Virus record (IMG/VR): IMGVR_UViG_3300031974_003999 | Coordinates: 1 to 23,120 of that record | Source of the DNA: a virus | Direction: 5' to 3' (one strand) | Length of the DNA stretch: 23,120 nucleotides | Shown here: piece after piece, positions 12,284 to 21,730 of the stretch | How positions within the stretch are numbered: position 1 is the stretch's first letter | Layout of the letters: the number at the start of each line of letters is the position of its first letter | The notes under the pieces: generated by a model | Databases searched by the model: none | Told to the model about the DNA's origin: nothing | What the model saw: the letters and a program-made list of their open reading frames with translations, nothing else | Position numbers and translations under genes: made by a program

Positions 12284-12329
12284 GGGCAGGCATGTGGAAT
12301 AAAAGGGGTACAAGGAGACTTACCTGCCC
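12284..12329 (-). repeat. GC-rich inverted repeat in the lysis intercistronic region
   Basis: GGGCAGG at 12284-12290 and CCTGCCC at 12323-12329 can pair as a 7-bp stem with a 32-nt loop. On the minus strand the first arm begins at the TAG of the 68-residue gene, and the second is followed by GCCTTTT. It may be a weak terminator or a structured spacer between two lysis genes. The 74-nt gap has no gene. Confidence 0.4.
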
Positions 12330-12535
12330 TAAAAAACTACTAATACAACACTAACTAATGTAGCAGCTAAAAAACCTGTTGTGGCATATATAGCTACATC
12401 AATTTTATTGTTTAATTCTTTTACTTCCTGTTTAAGTTCTTGTAATGTAGAAAAAACTGTTTTTGATTGTTCGTGACATTGGGCTAAATGTTCCTTCAAG
12501 TCTGAATTAACTTGCGAAACAGTAGCCCTTGCCAT
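12329..12535 (-). CDS. Holin-like protein, coiled coil plus C-terminal membrane span (68 aa)
   Basis: A charged helical N-terminus (residues 6-45, DLKEHLAQCHEQSKTVFSTL and LKQEVKELNNKID) is followed by one hydrophobic segment, 47-68 (VAIYATTGFLAATLVSVVLV), ending at the C-terminus. Short proteins with this layout occur as holin partners (XhlA-like) or tail-anchored lysis accessory proteins. The assignment is by architecture and by position before the spanin-like protein and lysozyme. The start follows the preceding TAA by one base, so it is translationally coupled. Confidence 0.55.
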   Translation of the reverse strand: MARATVSQVNSDLKEHLAQCHEQSKTVFSTLQELKQEVKELNNKIDVAIYATTGFLAATLVSVVLVVF

Positions 12536-12536
12536 T

Positions 12537-12695
12537 TTAGTTTATCTTTTGTTCGTCTTGAGATAAGACAAGTTGCTGTTCTAGTTGATTAGCTTTTGTT
12601 GAATAAAAGTTAGCTAACTTCTCTAGTTGCTTAATCTGCATATCTTTTTGTGTGCATTCATTACAAACAGCATCTTCTTTATTTTCTTTTGCCAA
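12537..12695 (-). CDS. Small coiled-coil protein with a CNEC motif and TTG start (52 aa)
   Basis: AAGGAG lies upstream of TTG 12695 with good spacing, so TTG is the likely start. The frame reads MAKENKEDAVCNECTQKDMQ, then a heptad-like helix to residue 48, and ends in TAA 12537. CNEC at 11-14 could bind a metal or form a disulphide. It overlaps the upstream 54-residue gene by 17 bp and abuts the holin-like gene. No family is recognised. Confidence 0.6.
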   Translation of the reverse strand: MAKENKEDAVCNECTQKDMQIKQLEKLANFYSTKANQLEQQLVLSQDEQKIN

Positions 12696-12843
12696 TTTTA
12701 ACTCCTTTCCTTAAAGACAAATAATCTACAATATCATATACCTTTTTATTCCAACCTTTACGTGGCTTAGGGTATATGCGAATTAAGACATTGGCTAATC
12801 CAATAAAAGCCAATACGAATACTAATAAATCAAATATCCACAT
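12679..12843 (-). CDS. Small membrane protein (54 aa)
   Basis: From ATG 12843 to TAA 12681-12679. The first 22 residues (MWIFDLLVFVLAFIGLANVL) form a transmembrane segment or signal anchor, followed by a very basic tail (RIYPKPRKGWNKK and SLRKGVKIGKRK). The positive tail would stay in the cytoplasm. GGAG lies upstream at a longer than usual distance. The frame continues into the next gene, which starts 17 bp before its stop. Holin or tail-associated membrane protein are both possible; no family is recognised. Confidence 0.6.
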   Translation of the reverse strand: MWIFDLLVFVLAFIGLANVLIRIYPKPRKGWNKKVYDIVDYLSLRKGVKIGKRK

Positions 12844-12847
12844 AATC

Positions 12848-13093
12848 TTATGAGTAACTCCAAATTGCTCCAGCTATATCTTGTACTAGCTGATCTTCAC
12901 CTGACACATCGGTTGCTACACCTTCGCTATCTAAAGCTTCAAGGTTCACAACTTTTGTTGAACGTTGTGGCAAAATATCGTCATCTGGGTCATCAAACGA
13001 ATATTCATAAATCACTACAATTCTAGGCTGCGAATCGTCTAGTGCAGGGTAAACCTCACATCTTGATACAGAGCGTGTCATTTCTATTGCCAT
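12848..13093 (-). CDS. Unidentified small acidic protein in the tail region (81 aa)
   Basis: The product begins MAIEMTRSVSRCEVYPALDD, followed by IVVIYEYSFDDPDDDILPQR and a C-terminus QDIAGAIWSYS. It is acidic, has no membrane segment and probably folds as a small beta domain. Proteins of this shape appear after tail-fibre genes in marine phages, but no function is known to me. It lies between the fibre-associated gene and a small membrane protein, with no Shine-Dalgarno before the ATG. Confidence 0.7.
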   Translation of the reverse strand: MAIEMTRSVSRCEVYPALDDSQPRIVVIYEYSFDDPDDDILPQRSTKVVNLEALDSEGVATDVSGEDQLVQDIAGAIWSYS

Positions 13094-13132
13094 AAAGGTA
13101 ATTGTAAATTAAATATAAATTAAAATAAATGT

Positions 13133-13882
13133 TTAAGGTTCAATGACTGGGAAATCACCTGCATTGGCATAGACATCCAATGATTTAAGGCCTGAATCGT
13201 CATAACCTGTAGTGAATGGCATAACAATTTCAGCTTTAGTACATCTAATATAAAAAGTGACTGTGCCTTCTATCTCAGAAGTATTTGATGGGTCTGTGGT
13301 TGAGACAGTCCATTCATAATAAGGTGAATGAGAGCTATTAGATATGTTGTACCAAGTGTCTGAGTTAAAACCATTGTCATTGGGTGTAGTGAATGTGGTG
13401 GTATAACTTGAGCTTGATGCATCGTTTTCATTAACATTCCACACAGCCTTAAACTCCCAATCAGCTAAATCATTATTTGAATTATCTAAAACATCACCTG
13501 TATAAGTATAGTAATCATAAATATAAGATGTCGCATTTAAGCCTGTGACTTTCTTTTGCCTAAATTCAATTCTGTTATTAGCTGTATCGTGTTTAATACC
13601 AAACTCAAAAGTGGCTTCACCTATGCCATCGCCATTTCTATCGTATCCACCAACATTCGGTAAGGTTGGTTCTTTGACACTGCCTGGGCCTGTTGGCCAA
13701 CTACCAAGAGAAAAAGGTGCACCATACCAAAAAGAAAAAGGCATTGGGCTGTGGCTTGAAGGTATGCTGTTAGCAATACCTCTAATGTCAGAATCGTTTA
13801 TCTTGGCTTCTGTGCCTGTTGTGCCACCTGCTTCAACATGAATGTCATCTAATGTTATTTGTCCTGTGGTTTGGAGTGTCAT
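13133..13882 (-). CDS. Tail-associated virion protein (249 aa)
   Basis: The N-terminus TTGQITLDDIHVEAGGTTGT (5-24), followed by NDSDIRGIANSIPSSHSPMP, is a recurrent opening of phage virion proteins, in which a short conserved segment precedes a variable, Ser/Thr/Asn-rich beta domain. The rest is rich in Gly, Asn, Thr and aromatic residues, like a fibre or adhesin domain. Its ATG overlaps the stop of the giant tip/fibre gene as ATGA, so the two are co-translated. It may decorate the tail tip or baseplate. The family is not named with certainty. Confidence 0.65.
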   Translation of the reverse strand: MTLQTTGQITLDDIHVEAGGTTGTEAKINDSDIRGIANSIPSSHSPMPFSFWYGAPFSLGSWPTGPGSVKEPTLPNVGGYDRNGDGIGEATFEFGIKHDTANNRIEFRQKKVTGLNATSYIYDYYTYTGDVLDNSNNDLADWEFKAVWNVNENDASSSSYTTTFTTPNDNGFNSDTWYNISNSSHSPYYEWTVSTTDPSNTSEIEGTVTFYIRCTKAEIVMPFTTGYDDSGLKSLDVYANAGDFPVIEP

Positions 13883-16800
13883 TTCAATTTGGCTTTCAGT
13901 TCATCTATTTGTTTTTGCTGTTCTTTAATGGCTTCAATCAAGACACCAATAAAACCATCGTATTTCACTCGTTTGATGGTCTCATCTGGATTCTCAATAT
14001 CAACTTTGTCAGATACCAAGAATGACATTTCTGATTGCTCTACTTCTTGAGCTATAACTCCTGACGATTGTTGATCGTTTTTCTTCCATTTAAAGTGTCT
14101 ACCTTTTAAGGATTGAATAATATCTAATGGGTTCTTGATGTCCTCAATGTCGTACTTCAATCTCTCATCAGAAGATATGGTTGATGAGAAAGCCACAACA
14201 TCACCTCTAGCATGAATGTCGCCCGAGACGCCACCACCACCAGATTGATTGTTAATCATAAAGTCTCTTGATAATGATGTAACTGTTGTGCTTGAATTGC
14301 CACCAGTAAAGACCAATCTGGCATCGTTACCACCAACATTTTCAGCAAAGATAGAATTAGAGTAAGCATTACCTGAGTTTTGGAATGAGATACCTCTGTC
14401 TTGAGTATTGGATGAAGTTTGTATTCTCAGCATTTCTCTACCATAAACTTGAGCATTACCAACTCTGATAAAATTATTTGTTACCAGTGTTGTGATACCA
14501 CTAAGACCACCAGAAGAAGAAATGACCATCCTCTCACCTGTAGCAGTATTGAATCGCATACTATCATCTGAGTTCTTGTATATGATTGCTCCTGCATCTT
14601 CATCGTTGTAGTCACCAAAATTAATGCTGACATCGTCTGGAGCGATAAGAGAGATTCCTGCATCGTAAGCAGTCGTATTATCAGAAGCAAAAATAGCTTT
14701 GGTGCTTGGTGATATGGTTGGAAAAGTGTCATTGGTTTCACTGACTACCAATAAACCAGCAGAGCTTGAGTTCCCAATTCTGAATGTGCCATCGGATTGC
14801 ACTTTGGCTCGTTCAATAGCTGTTCCTGCTGTACCTGTATTGAAAGTAATGTTCCCTTCATCGGTTCTTAATTTAAGATCATCACCATTACAGCCGATAT
14901 TCACTGTGTCTGTTGTTGCGTTATCTTCAAAAACTATGTTGGCTTCAGAATCGCCACTTTCTAATTTTATTAGTCCATTTATAGTTGCATCATAAATGTG
15001 AAGTTTACTTTGAGGTCCTGTCAATCCTATGCCCACATTCCCATTTGATTGTGCTGTAAGCACTTCAGTATTATTAGCAAAGAGAATTGTTTTGTTGGAT
15101 AGTGTTGGATGAGATGGCATATAAGAAAGTAAACCACCTCTGAAATCGTCTCCAGTATCACCGATTAATATGCCACCACTAGAAGAAGTACCCACTTTTA
15201 ATTGTACATAACTTGCCCCAGTGCTTTGCCCTCTAAATTGTGCATTGGCATTGAAAGCATCACCTGAATCTGTACCTATTAAATGATAACCGCCAGTCTG
15301 TAAAAGATTACCACCACTGGTCAACTCTAGTTGATTTGTTGCATTAATCCAAAAATTGATCTTACCACTAGAATTATTGTTCTTTAGTGCAAGTTCATTA
15401 GGTTGAGTTGAATGTGTAGAGCCATAACCAATTAAGAATTTATCTTCATTACCATCTTTACCCTTTAGCCAGTGACCTGCATAATCAGAAGCATTGCTGG
15501 TTCTTAAAACATGACCAAGATCATTGTCAGTAGCGTTTCTAAATACATTATCGCTGTCGGTTGTTACCGATAAAGCACCAGCAGTCAATGTCACATTGTC
15601 ATAAAAGGTTGCACTTTTATCCTGATTAATAAGTAAAGCATCGGACAAAGTGCCACCAGCAGAAGTTCTAAAAATTAAACTACCTCTGCGTAATGTGTGT
15701 GAACCTGAAGGGTCTCTGGCTGTAATCTCAGCCATTGTATAAGCACTGGTTGTTTTGTTATCAAATTTGATTTTAGCGATATCTGAAGTGCTTGATGATG
15801 TTCTAGCTCCTCTAATTTGAATTAAGGCATCGTTGCCAGAAGTTTGTGAAGTTTGTACAGTAAGTGTTGGTGTACTAGAGTTGCTAATGGTCATATCTCC
15901 AGCACCAGAATATGTGCCGATATTGGTTAAGTTTCTGGCACTTGAAATAACTTCTGTACCATTAATTAAAAAGCCACCAACTTTAGTATCTATGCCTGAA
16001 GAAGTGAATTGTTGATGTAGTGTCAGATTGCTTATGTCTTTTAAATAAAACCTAAAATCACCACCATATTGATTAAATGATGTGACATTGCCTTGCGAGT
16101 ATCCTGTTGAATTATTAGTTGGATATCCTCTAAGAACTATCTCATGAAAATAATCATGGTTCTGTATCAGACCATAGGTGTTATTTCCTGCGGTAAATCT
16201 GTTTAACATTAAAGCACTGACAACATCTAAGCTTGACCCATCGTAGGTCAGATTGGCTTCAGCATTTAAAGTATCGGCTGTGCCACTACCTGTAATGATA
16301 CGATTGTCGGCATTGTTGTTGATGGTGGTGGTGGTTAAGTTTGTCAGACCTGAACCATCGCCTGAGAAAGATGTGGCTGTGACTGTGCCTTCTGCTGTGT
16401 AGTCACCATCTAAATCAAAAGTATGTTTGGCACTTTCTCCTGCGTTTTCAAAAGTCAGAGTATTAGGTGAAGTTCTGTATAAAGCTCTAAAGACTGTTGT
16501 CCCATCATCATCAATAAAATTAAGACCATGTGGTCCACCTTCTCCAGTGCCACCAAATTCAATCGTGGATGCTCCATTTGGTAAAGAAATATTGCCATTA
16601 ACTGTCAGACCACCAACACCCTGTATTGGGTTGCCTTCAAAACTAAAAGTGCCACCAGATTCCATAGATAATCTAAGGACTGCTGAACTTGTTGTAGTGT
16701 TCCAATGACCAATCTGCAGAATTTCACCATTTGGCACTGCAATATCCAAATTAGCATCACCACCACCATCAAACAATATTTGTGGCAATGTGCCATGATT

Positions 16801-19800
16801 AATAACCAAAGCACCATGACTGATATTGTCGGTGTTGCTAGTTCCTATGAATGCTGTATCGGTATTTAATGACCCAGTGACATTAATCGGATGTGAAAAA
16901 TCAAACTCATCATTGGTGGCATCCCATAAGATCGTTGCATCAGTCGTTGAATTAACTGCATTTTGAATGGTGATACCTGCTCCATTGGCTGTAGAGGATG
17001 AATCGCCTGTTGAGTAATTTATTGTTATGTTTTTGTCCTCAACATTTAATGTGGCAGTGTCAATGGTCGTGGTTGTACCTGTGACCGATAGATCACCTGA
17101 GATATTAACATCGCCTGAAAATGTTGTTGTGGCACTGAAGGTCTTAGCTCCTGATATAGTTTGTGTCCCTGTTAAAGTAACAGCATCGGATGTTTGTGAG
17201 CCTGAACTACCATTGCTAATTAAGAAACCACTACCTGATAAATCTTCAATCTCTAATGATCTAGTGAAACTGTCTGGGTCATTGGTGGCATTGTATGTGG
17301 TGTCTGTGGTGTCATAGATCACTCTGAAGTAATAAGTTCCTGCTGTGGATACTGTGTAACTACTGACTGTGTAAACGATGTCTCCTGATGCATTTACAGC
17401 ACCATCATTACCTAAGACAAATGCTGAGAAGTCGCCACCCAATTCAGATAAGTCTAAAGTCTCTATTTCATATTCAGAAGCCAATGGTGTGCCATCGGTG
17501 GATGCATTGTATGTCTGCAAAGAACCAATAGTGGTTGGTGAAGTAAAGCTAGTATTATCATCAAATTCAATTTTGATAGTTAAATTATCTGGTATCTCAG
17601 CTATAGCTAATGCTTCAGATGTGCCACTACCTTGTAGATTAGAAGCATTGGCTCTAACAACCAATTTAATATCTTGGCTATCTTCTGTAGTTTCTATGGT
17701 GGCATAGTCGGTATTGTTTTCACTAGAAAAAGCAAAGGTTTGTACTCTAGTATTTAAGCTAGATGCTATTTGTGCTATTGCTTCTGCTGAGAAACCATCT
17801 GTTGAATCAAAGTAAGTAACATTACCTTTCTTCAAAATGAGATCTGTCGCTGTTACCTGGCCACTTTTGGTAACGTTAAATGGGGCATTAGCAAAGACAT
17901 CATTCCCCATGTGTATGCCGTCAGCTGTACTTAATTTGATCCTACTGGTATCAGATCCTGCTGTTAAAAAGTTACTGCCTAAAGTAAAACCACCAATTGT
18001 ACCTGAAGTGGCCTTCATTGCTCCTGCTGGTGTAACACTAAATTCTGCACTGGCAAAGGTTTCATTTCCTAAATAGATTCCGTTGCTGTCGGCTATAAAT
18101 ACTGATTCTCCAGACCCTATTTGGATGCTATTAGATATAGTTCCTGTAGCTGATGAAATATCACCTGAGAAAGTACCATCACCATCTATAGTTAAAGTAG
18201 TACCATCAAAAGATAATTTGTCTTTGAGTGAGAATTGTCCTGTGTCGTCTATATAGACATTGGATGTTTCAAAGACGCCTGTATCACTACCATCAACAGG
18301 ATGATACATTTTGCTGTCGGTAAAGCTAAAGCCACCGATAGAACCTTGTTTAATATCTGGTGTAGTAATTGGCTCAGTTGTGACATTAACTGTGATGTCT
18401 GTGCTGTCAGATTCAACTCCTAACGCATTAATCGCTGAAACCTTAGCTACATATCCATTCTTAACAGATATGCCATCTAAGTAAAAATATGTGTCTTTAA
18501 CGCGCTTATCGTATCTAGTCTTTAGACCATCGATAATTCGTACCCTAAACTCATAACTAGGATATTTTGTAGAATCAGTCCAAGTTAATTTAGCTGCTTC
18601 ACCTGTGGTTGCATTTTTATTAGTGAAGGTTAGATTAGTTGGTGCTACTACTCTGTTACCTTCTGGTGGGTCGTCTGGTATATCGATATCTTCATCTGGT
18701 GGGGTGACATAACCATAAACATCAGTTTGATATTCAATAGCAGTAACAGCTATATTTAGATCAGGGTTGATAGTCATGTTGGTGATTCTGTATAGCTCAC
18801 TAGATAAATTAAGGTTGGTATTGCTAACAGTTATGACTTCACCCACTTTAGCTTTTAAGACTTTAGGTGTAGCTACAAAGGATATGGTTTTTTGTTTTCT
18901 TGATCTTTTTAATAAGCCTTTAGCATGGTTGTAAGCTATTCTTTGGTTGGTACAGAATGGTAGCTGTATTCTAGTTTCCAATACTTCATTACCATCGTCT
19001 GCTAAGAATGTATCTAAAGTTTCACCTGTGTAATAAGTAGTATCTGATTCGTACCTTTTTTGTGCATTGTAAAACTCAGCTTCTACCTTGTTGTACTTAG
19101 CTTCTTTGTTTTCCAAAGATAATGTAATGCCAGATTCTAAGATGTCATCTTCATCTAATGTGACTACTGAGCTTTCAGCACCTTCAACTTTAATTTGATA
19201 TTTACCATTAGTATAAGTAAAAATTCCTCGCATATTGGCAATCAATAGCTTGGTATTTTCCAATACAGTTTCTTCAGTATCTAACACACCATTACAATCA
19301 AATCTAATTTGTGTTTCTGCAAAATCACAAGATGTAGCTGAAGTGATGGCATTATCTATAGCACCATCTTCAAATTTAAGTTTTAGTATAGCAAAAGGAT
19401 TAGAGCCATCTAAATCTATTTGTGTGCTGTCTTTATCTATTAGCTTTTTATTATCAACATAAGTGGTTGTGCCATCATCAACAGTATATTTGTTACCAAC
19501 TTTTAATTTATTAAATTTAGCTTGACTAGCATCGGCAATAATCATCACATCGCTGTCTGTTGATGCTGATTCAACCGATATGCCAGTATGATCTATAGTA
19601 TCAACAGATGTATCACAATTATCGGCTGCTGTTTTCCAAGAAGCAAAATCAGATTCTAAATCGCTTGAACCTAAACCTTTACCATAATCGTCATTGGTAA
19701 TGTAATCCAATAAACACAAAGCAGCATTAGATGAATGAGTATAAGTTGATTCTGTGCCAAATGTTTGACCTGTATCTCTAGGGTCAAAGACCCTCTTACC

Positions 19801-20565
19801 ATTAACAACGATGGTTAAATTAGGTATGCCTGTAAACATACCTTGTGTATCGTATTCATAGTTAGCAGCGATATAAGCAATGCCTGATAGCTTATGGTTT
19901 GCTGTCCATTCACTAATAATGCCTGATAGCATTGGGTCTGCTGCTTGAGTAGTTGTACCTTTATGACAGTTGAATGTCATTCTGGCATTGTCACCAGTAT
20001 TAGCTCCGTCTGTTATGTTGGTTCTTTCAGCAGGTGTATTACCCCAGAATGTACCAGATGCTCTGGTTACACTGCTAGGTCTAAAATTAATTCTGGTTGT
20101 ACCATCTGATATGTCGTAACCTTGACGATATATCTTTGTATCTTTAATCGTTCTACCATCTAAATGTATGGATTCTAAATCAAAACTATCGATTTCATGA
20201 CCTGCAATCGCATACACAACAAAAAGCTCTCTATTGTTTTGGGTCTCCATGTAAACCACTGTTCCTGCAACTCGTCTTGTTCCATAGATAACTGGTATGC
20301 CGCCACCTGTACCATATTTTTGTAATAGGATGTCAGCACCAGTCCTTTTGGCTTTCATAGCTGCTTGATGAGCCATGACACCTTGAGCAACAAATAAAGA
20401 AAGTTGCACTGCTGGTTTGCTTAAAAAGTTAAATATAGCTTTACCTACACTTAAGAAAACAGCTAAATAAGGATTGCCACCACCAGCACCGAAAGGTACA
20501 CCAGCACCAACTTCTCCTAAACTATTGGTAAGATAGCTTTTGAACTTATTCCATTTGTTAAACAT
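13879..20565 (-). CDS. Giant tail-tip (lambda J-like) protein fused to an S74-chaperoned fibre
   Basis: A 2228-residue virion protein. Residues 1-640 form a tail-tip module: a hydrophobic N-terminus, then IPVIYGTRRVAGTVVY around 95, and a region with AGHEIDSFDLESIHLDGRTI, typical of tip attachment proteins like lambda J. Residues about 640-735 look like a fibronectin III domain (TNLTFTN, KLTWTDS, YVAKVSAINALG). A long repetitive fibre follows, with related units such as GTIGGFTLG, SIQIGSG and IHMGNDVFANAPF, and cyanophage-like ATLNVEDKNITINYST. Residues from about 2130 are a peptidase S74/intramolecular chaperone domain, SSDERLKYDIEDI with S2132 and K2137 as likely autocleavage residues, ending in a coiled coil. 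It would bind the host surface and be trimmed after trimerisation. Its start shares bases with the upstream stop. Confidence 0.9.
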   Translation of the reverse strand: MFNKWNKFKSYLTNSLGEVGAGVPFGAGGGNPYLAVFLSVGKAIFNFLSKPAVQLSLFVAQGVMAHQAAMKAKRTGADILLQKYGTGGGIPVIYGTRRVAGTVVYMETQNNRELFVVYAIAGHEIDSFDLESIHLDGRTIKDTKIYRQGYDISDGTTRINFRPSSVTRASGTFWGNTPAERTNITDGANTGDNARMTFNCHKGTTTQAADPMLSGIISEWTANHKLSGIAYIAANYEYDTQGMFTGIPNLTIVVNGKRVFDPRDTGQTFGTESTYTHSSNAALCLLDYITNDDYGKGLGSSDLESDFASWKTAADNCDTSVDTIDHTGISVESASTDSDVMIIADASQAKFNKLKVGNKYTVDDGTTTYVDNKKLIDKDSTQIDLDGSNPFAILKLKFEDGAIDNAITSATSCDFAETQIRFDCNGVLDTEETVLENTKLLIANMRGIFTYTNGKYQIKVEGAESSVVTLDEDDILESGITLSLENKEAKYNKVEAEFYNAQKRYESDTTYYTGETLDTFLADDGNEVLETRIQLPFCTNQRIAYNHAKGLLKRSRKQKTISFVATPKVLKAKVGEVITVSNTNLNLSSELYRITNMTINPDLNIAVTAIEYQTDVYGYVTPPDEDIDIPDDPPEGNRVVAPTNLTFTNKNATTGEAAKLTWTDSTKYPSYEFRVRIIDGLKTRYDKRVKDTYFYLDGISVKNGYVAKVSAINALGVESDSTDITVNVTTEPITTPDIKQGSIGGFSFTDSKMYHPVDGSDTGVFETSNVYIDDTGQFSLKDKLSFDGTTLTIDGDGTFSGDISSATGTISNSIQIGSGESVFIADSNGIYLGNETFASAEFSVTPAGAMKATSGTIGGFTLGSNFLTAGSDTSRIKLSTADGIHMGNDVFANAPFNVTKSGQVTATDLILKKGNVTYFDSTDGFSAEAIAQIASSLNTRVQTFAFSSENNTDYATIETTEDSQDIKLVVRANASNLQGSGTSEALAIAEIPDNLTIKIEFDDNTSFTSPTTIGSLQTYNASTDGTPLASEYEIETLDLSELGGDFSAFVLGNDGAVNASGDIVYTVSSYTVSTAGTYYFRVIYDTTDTTYNATNDPDSFTRSLEIEDLSGSGFLISNGSSGSQTSDAVTLTGTQTISGAKTFSATTTFSGDVNISGDLSVTGTTTTIDTATLNVEDKNITINYSTGDSSSTANGAGITIQNAVNSTTDATILWDATNDEFDFSHPINVTGSLNTDTAFIGTSNTDNISHGALVINHGTLPQILFDGGGDANLDIAVPNGEILQIGHWNTTTSSAVLRLSMESGGTFSFEGNPIQGVGGLTVNGNISLPNGASTIEFGGTGEGGPHGLNFIDDDGTTVFRALYRTSPNTLTFENAGESAKHTFDLDGDYTAEGTVTATSFSGDGSGLTNLTTTTINNNADNRIITGSGTADTLNAEANLTYDGSSLDVVSALMLNRFTAGNNTYGLIQNHDYFHEIVLRGYPTNNSTGYSQGNVTSFNQYGGDFRFYLKDISNLTLHQQFTSSGIDTKVGGFLINGTEVISSARNLTNIGTYSGAGDMTISNSSTPTLTVQTSQTSGNDALIQIRGARTSSSTSDIAKIKFDNKTTSAYTMAEITARDPSGSHTLRRGSLIFRTSAGGTLSDALLINQDKSATFYDNVTLTAGALSVTTDSDNVFRNATDNDLGHVLRTSNASDYAGHWLKGKDGNEDKFLIGYGSTHSTQPNELALKNNNSSGKINFWINATNQLELTSGGNLLQTGGYHLIGTDSGDAFNANAQFRGQSTGASYVQLKVGTSSSGGILIGDTGDDFRGGLLSYMPSHPTLSNKTILFANNTEVLTAQSNGNVGIGLTGPQSKLHIYDATINGLIKLESGDSEANIVFEDNATTDTVNIGCNGDDLKLRTDEGNITFNTGTAGTAIERAKVQSDGTFRIGNSSSAGLLVVSETNDTFPTISPSTKAIFASDNTTAYDAGISLIAPDDVSINFGDYNDEDAGAIIYKNSDDSMRFNTATGERMVISSSGGLSGITTLVTNNFIRVGNAQVYGREMLRIQTSSNTQDRGISFQNSGNAYSNSIFAENVGGNDARLVFTGGNSSTTVTSLSRDFMINNQSGGGGVSGDIHARGDVVAFSSTISSDERLKYDIEDIKNPLDIIQSLKGRHFKWKKNDQQSSGVIAQEVEQSEMSFLVSDKVDIENPDETIKRVKYDGFIGVLIEAIKEQQKQIDELKAKLK

Positions 20566-21128
20566 TATCTATTCCACCTCACATTAGCAGTGGCTTCATG
20601 TGCAAACGATAAACCAACATCGGTTGTTAAAGAATTTTTATCTAAATATTCCTTTTGCGATGCTTGGGTATATCTACGTCCTTTTTTAATTTCCCAGTTT
20701 TTCCATTGCGAAGCCAATTCAATATTGATTTTGAAACCTTCTTTAGCTTCACTGATACTAGAAGATGCGATTGTGCCTTTAAAGTATTCATAAGCATCGA
20801 TAATGTTTTCATTAGCATCTAAGAAAGCTACAAATACAGTGGCAGTCTTACTAATATAATCTTGTGCTTTAAAAACATCTCTAACAGCATCAGTGACATT
20901 GTTTAAACCGATATTCAAATTACTGTATTCTAATGAGCCAGTTTCTTGTACTTCTGCTATATCTAAAAAGTTGCCACCAGCTTCATAAGTAATTGAGCTA
21001 TATGTTAAATCTTTGACATGATTCGTAACTCTAATTGATGTTGATGTGTCTAATTTTAGTAAATGAACAACCCTTATTCCTTCTTCAGTTATTTGTGATT
21101 GTATATTAGAACTTAATGTCCTTGCCAT
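20565..21128 (-). CDS. Distal tail protein, lambda L/DUF2163-like (187 aa)
   Basis: A beta-rich protein with RVTNHVKDLTYSSITYEAGG (33-52), DIAEVQETGSLEYSNLNIGL (56-75), and a C-terminal part IELASQWKNWEIKKGRRY. This order matches minor tail protein L/DUF2163 (gene transfer agent gp13-like) proteins, which form part of the tail tip ring or hub. The last 40 residues lack the Cys cluster that often binds an iron-sulphur centre in lambda L. It lies directly upstream of the J-like protein, the usual order in siphoviruses (tape measure, distal proteins, tip), and overlaps genes on both sides by TAATG. Confidence 0.75.
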   Translation of the reverse strand: MARTLSSNIQSQITEEGIRVVHLLKLDTSTSIRVTNHVKDLTYSSITYEAGGNFLDIAEVQETGSLEYSNLNIGLNNVTDAVRDVFKAQDYISKTATVFVAFLDANENIIDAYEYFKGTIASSSISEAKEGFKINIELASQWKNWEIKKGRRYTQASQKEYLDKNSLTTDVGLSFAHEATANVRWNR

Positions 21129-21730
21129 TACAACACCTCACGAACATCAAAACTTAATGTAAAGAAACCTGCTGCATCAGTGCTATATAGAACATCGTTT
21201 TGCACTAAAGCAACAGTAAATGATGGTTTATTAACTGTAACTGCTTCGTTATTAACTACAGCATCTTGTAAAGGTGGTTCAATAGCTACAGTTGCTTCGC
21301 CACTAGCATTGGAATTAGCATCTGCTGTTACGATGTATATTTTATTGTCATTAGCAAACTTAATTAAATCACCAGCTTTCAGTACGCCTGTAGTAGAAAC
21401 TGAGAAACCATCCATAGCTATTGTATTATCACCGACAGCTTGTGCTCCATTAGTTAATATATCTGTTTCACCTTTATCAGCGCCTAAGTTATCTAATGGA
21501 TATTCAAAAGTAAAATCTTCAAAGCTGCCTTTTTGTTTGACTAGGAAGGCATAGTATTCTTGAAAGTCTGATTGCTTCATAGGTGGCATTTGTACACTGA
21601 AGCTAAAATATTGGGCTGCAAACTGTTTAACTGATCTTTTGCCACTTAATGTATAGGCTGTGCTATTTGGTCTGTTAGAAGTGAAATTAAACACTCTAGG
21701 TTTCTTGGTTGTTGGAAATGCACCTGCCAT
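21128..21730 (-). CDS. Distal/minor tail protein (200 aa)
   Basis: Starts at ATG 21730, overlapping the tape measure stop as TAATG. The product has an N-terminal region with SGKRSVKQFAAQYFSFSVQM (29-48), LVKQKGSFEDFTFEYPLDN (64-82), and a central insertion rich in Gly, Ala and Asp (about 84-160). It ends in LYSTDAAGFFTLSFDVREVL. This matches the distal tail protein position (lambda M or DUF2460-like) between the tape measure and the DUF2163-like gene. The specific family name is not certain. Confidence 0.65.
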   Translation of the reverse strand: MAGAFPTTKKPRVFNFTSNRPNSTAYTLSGKRSVKQFAAQYFSFSVQMPPMKQSDFQEYYAFLVKQKGSFEDFTFEYPLDNLGADKGETDILTNGAQAVGDNTIAMDGFSVSTTGVLKAGDLIKFANDNKIYIVTADANSNASGEATVAIEPPLQDAVVNNEAVTVNKPSFTVALVQNDVLYSTDAAGFFTLSFDVREVL

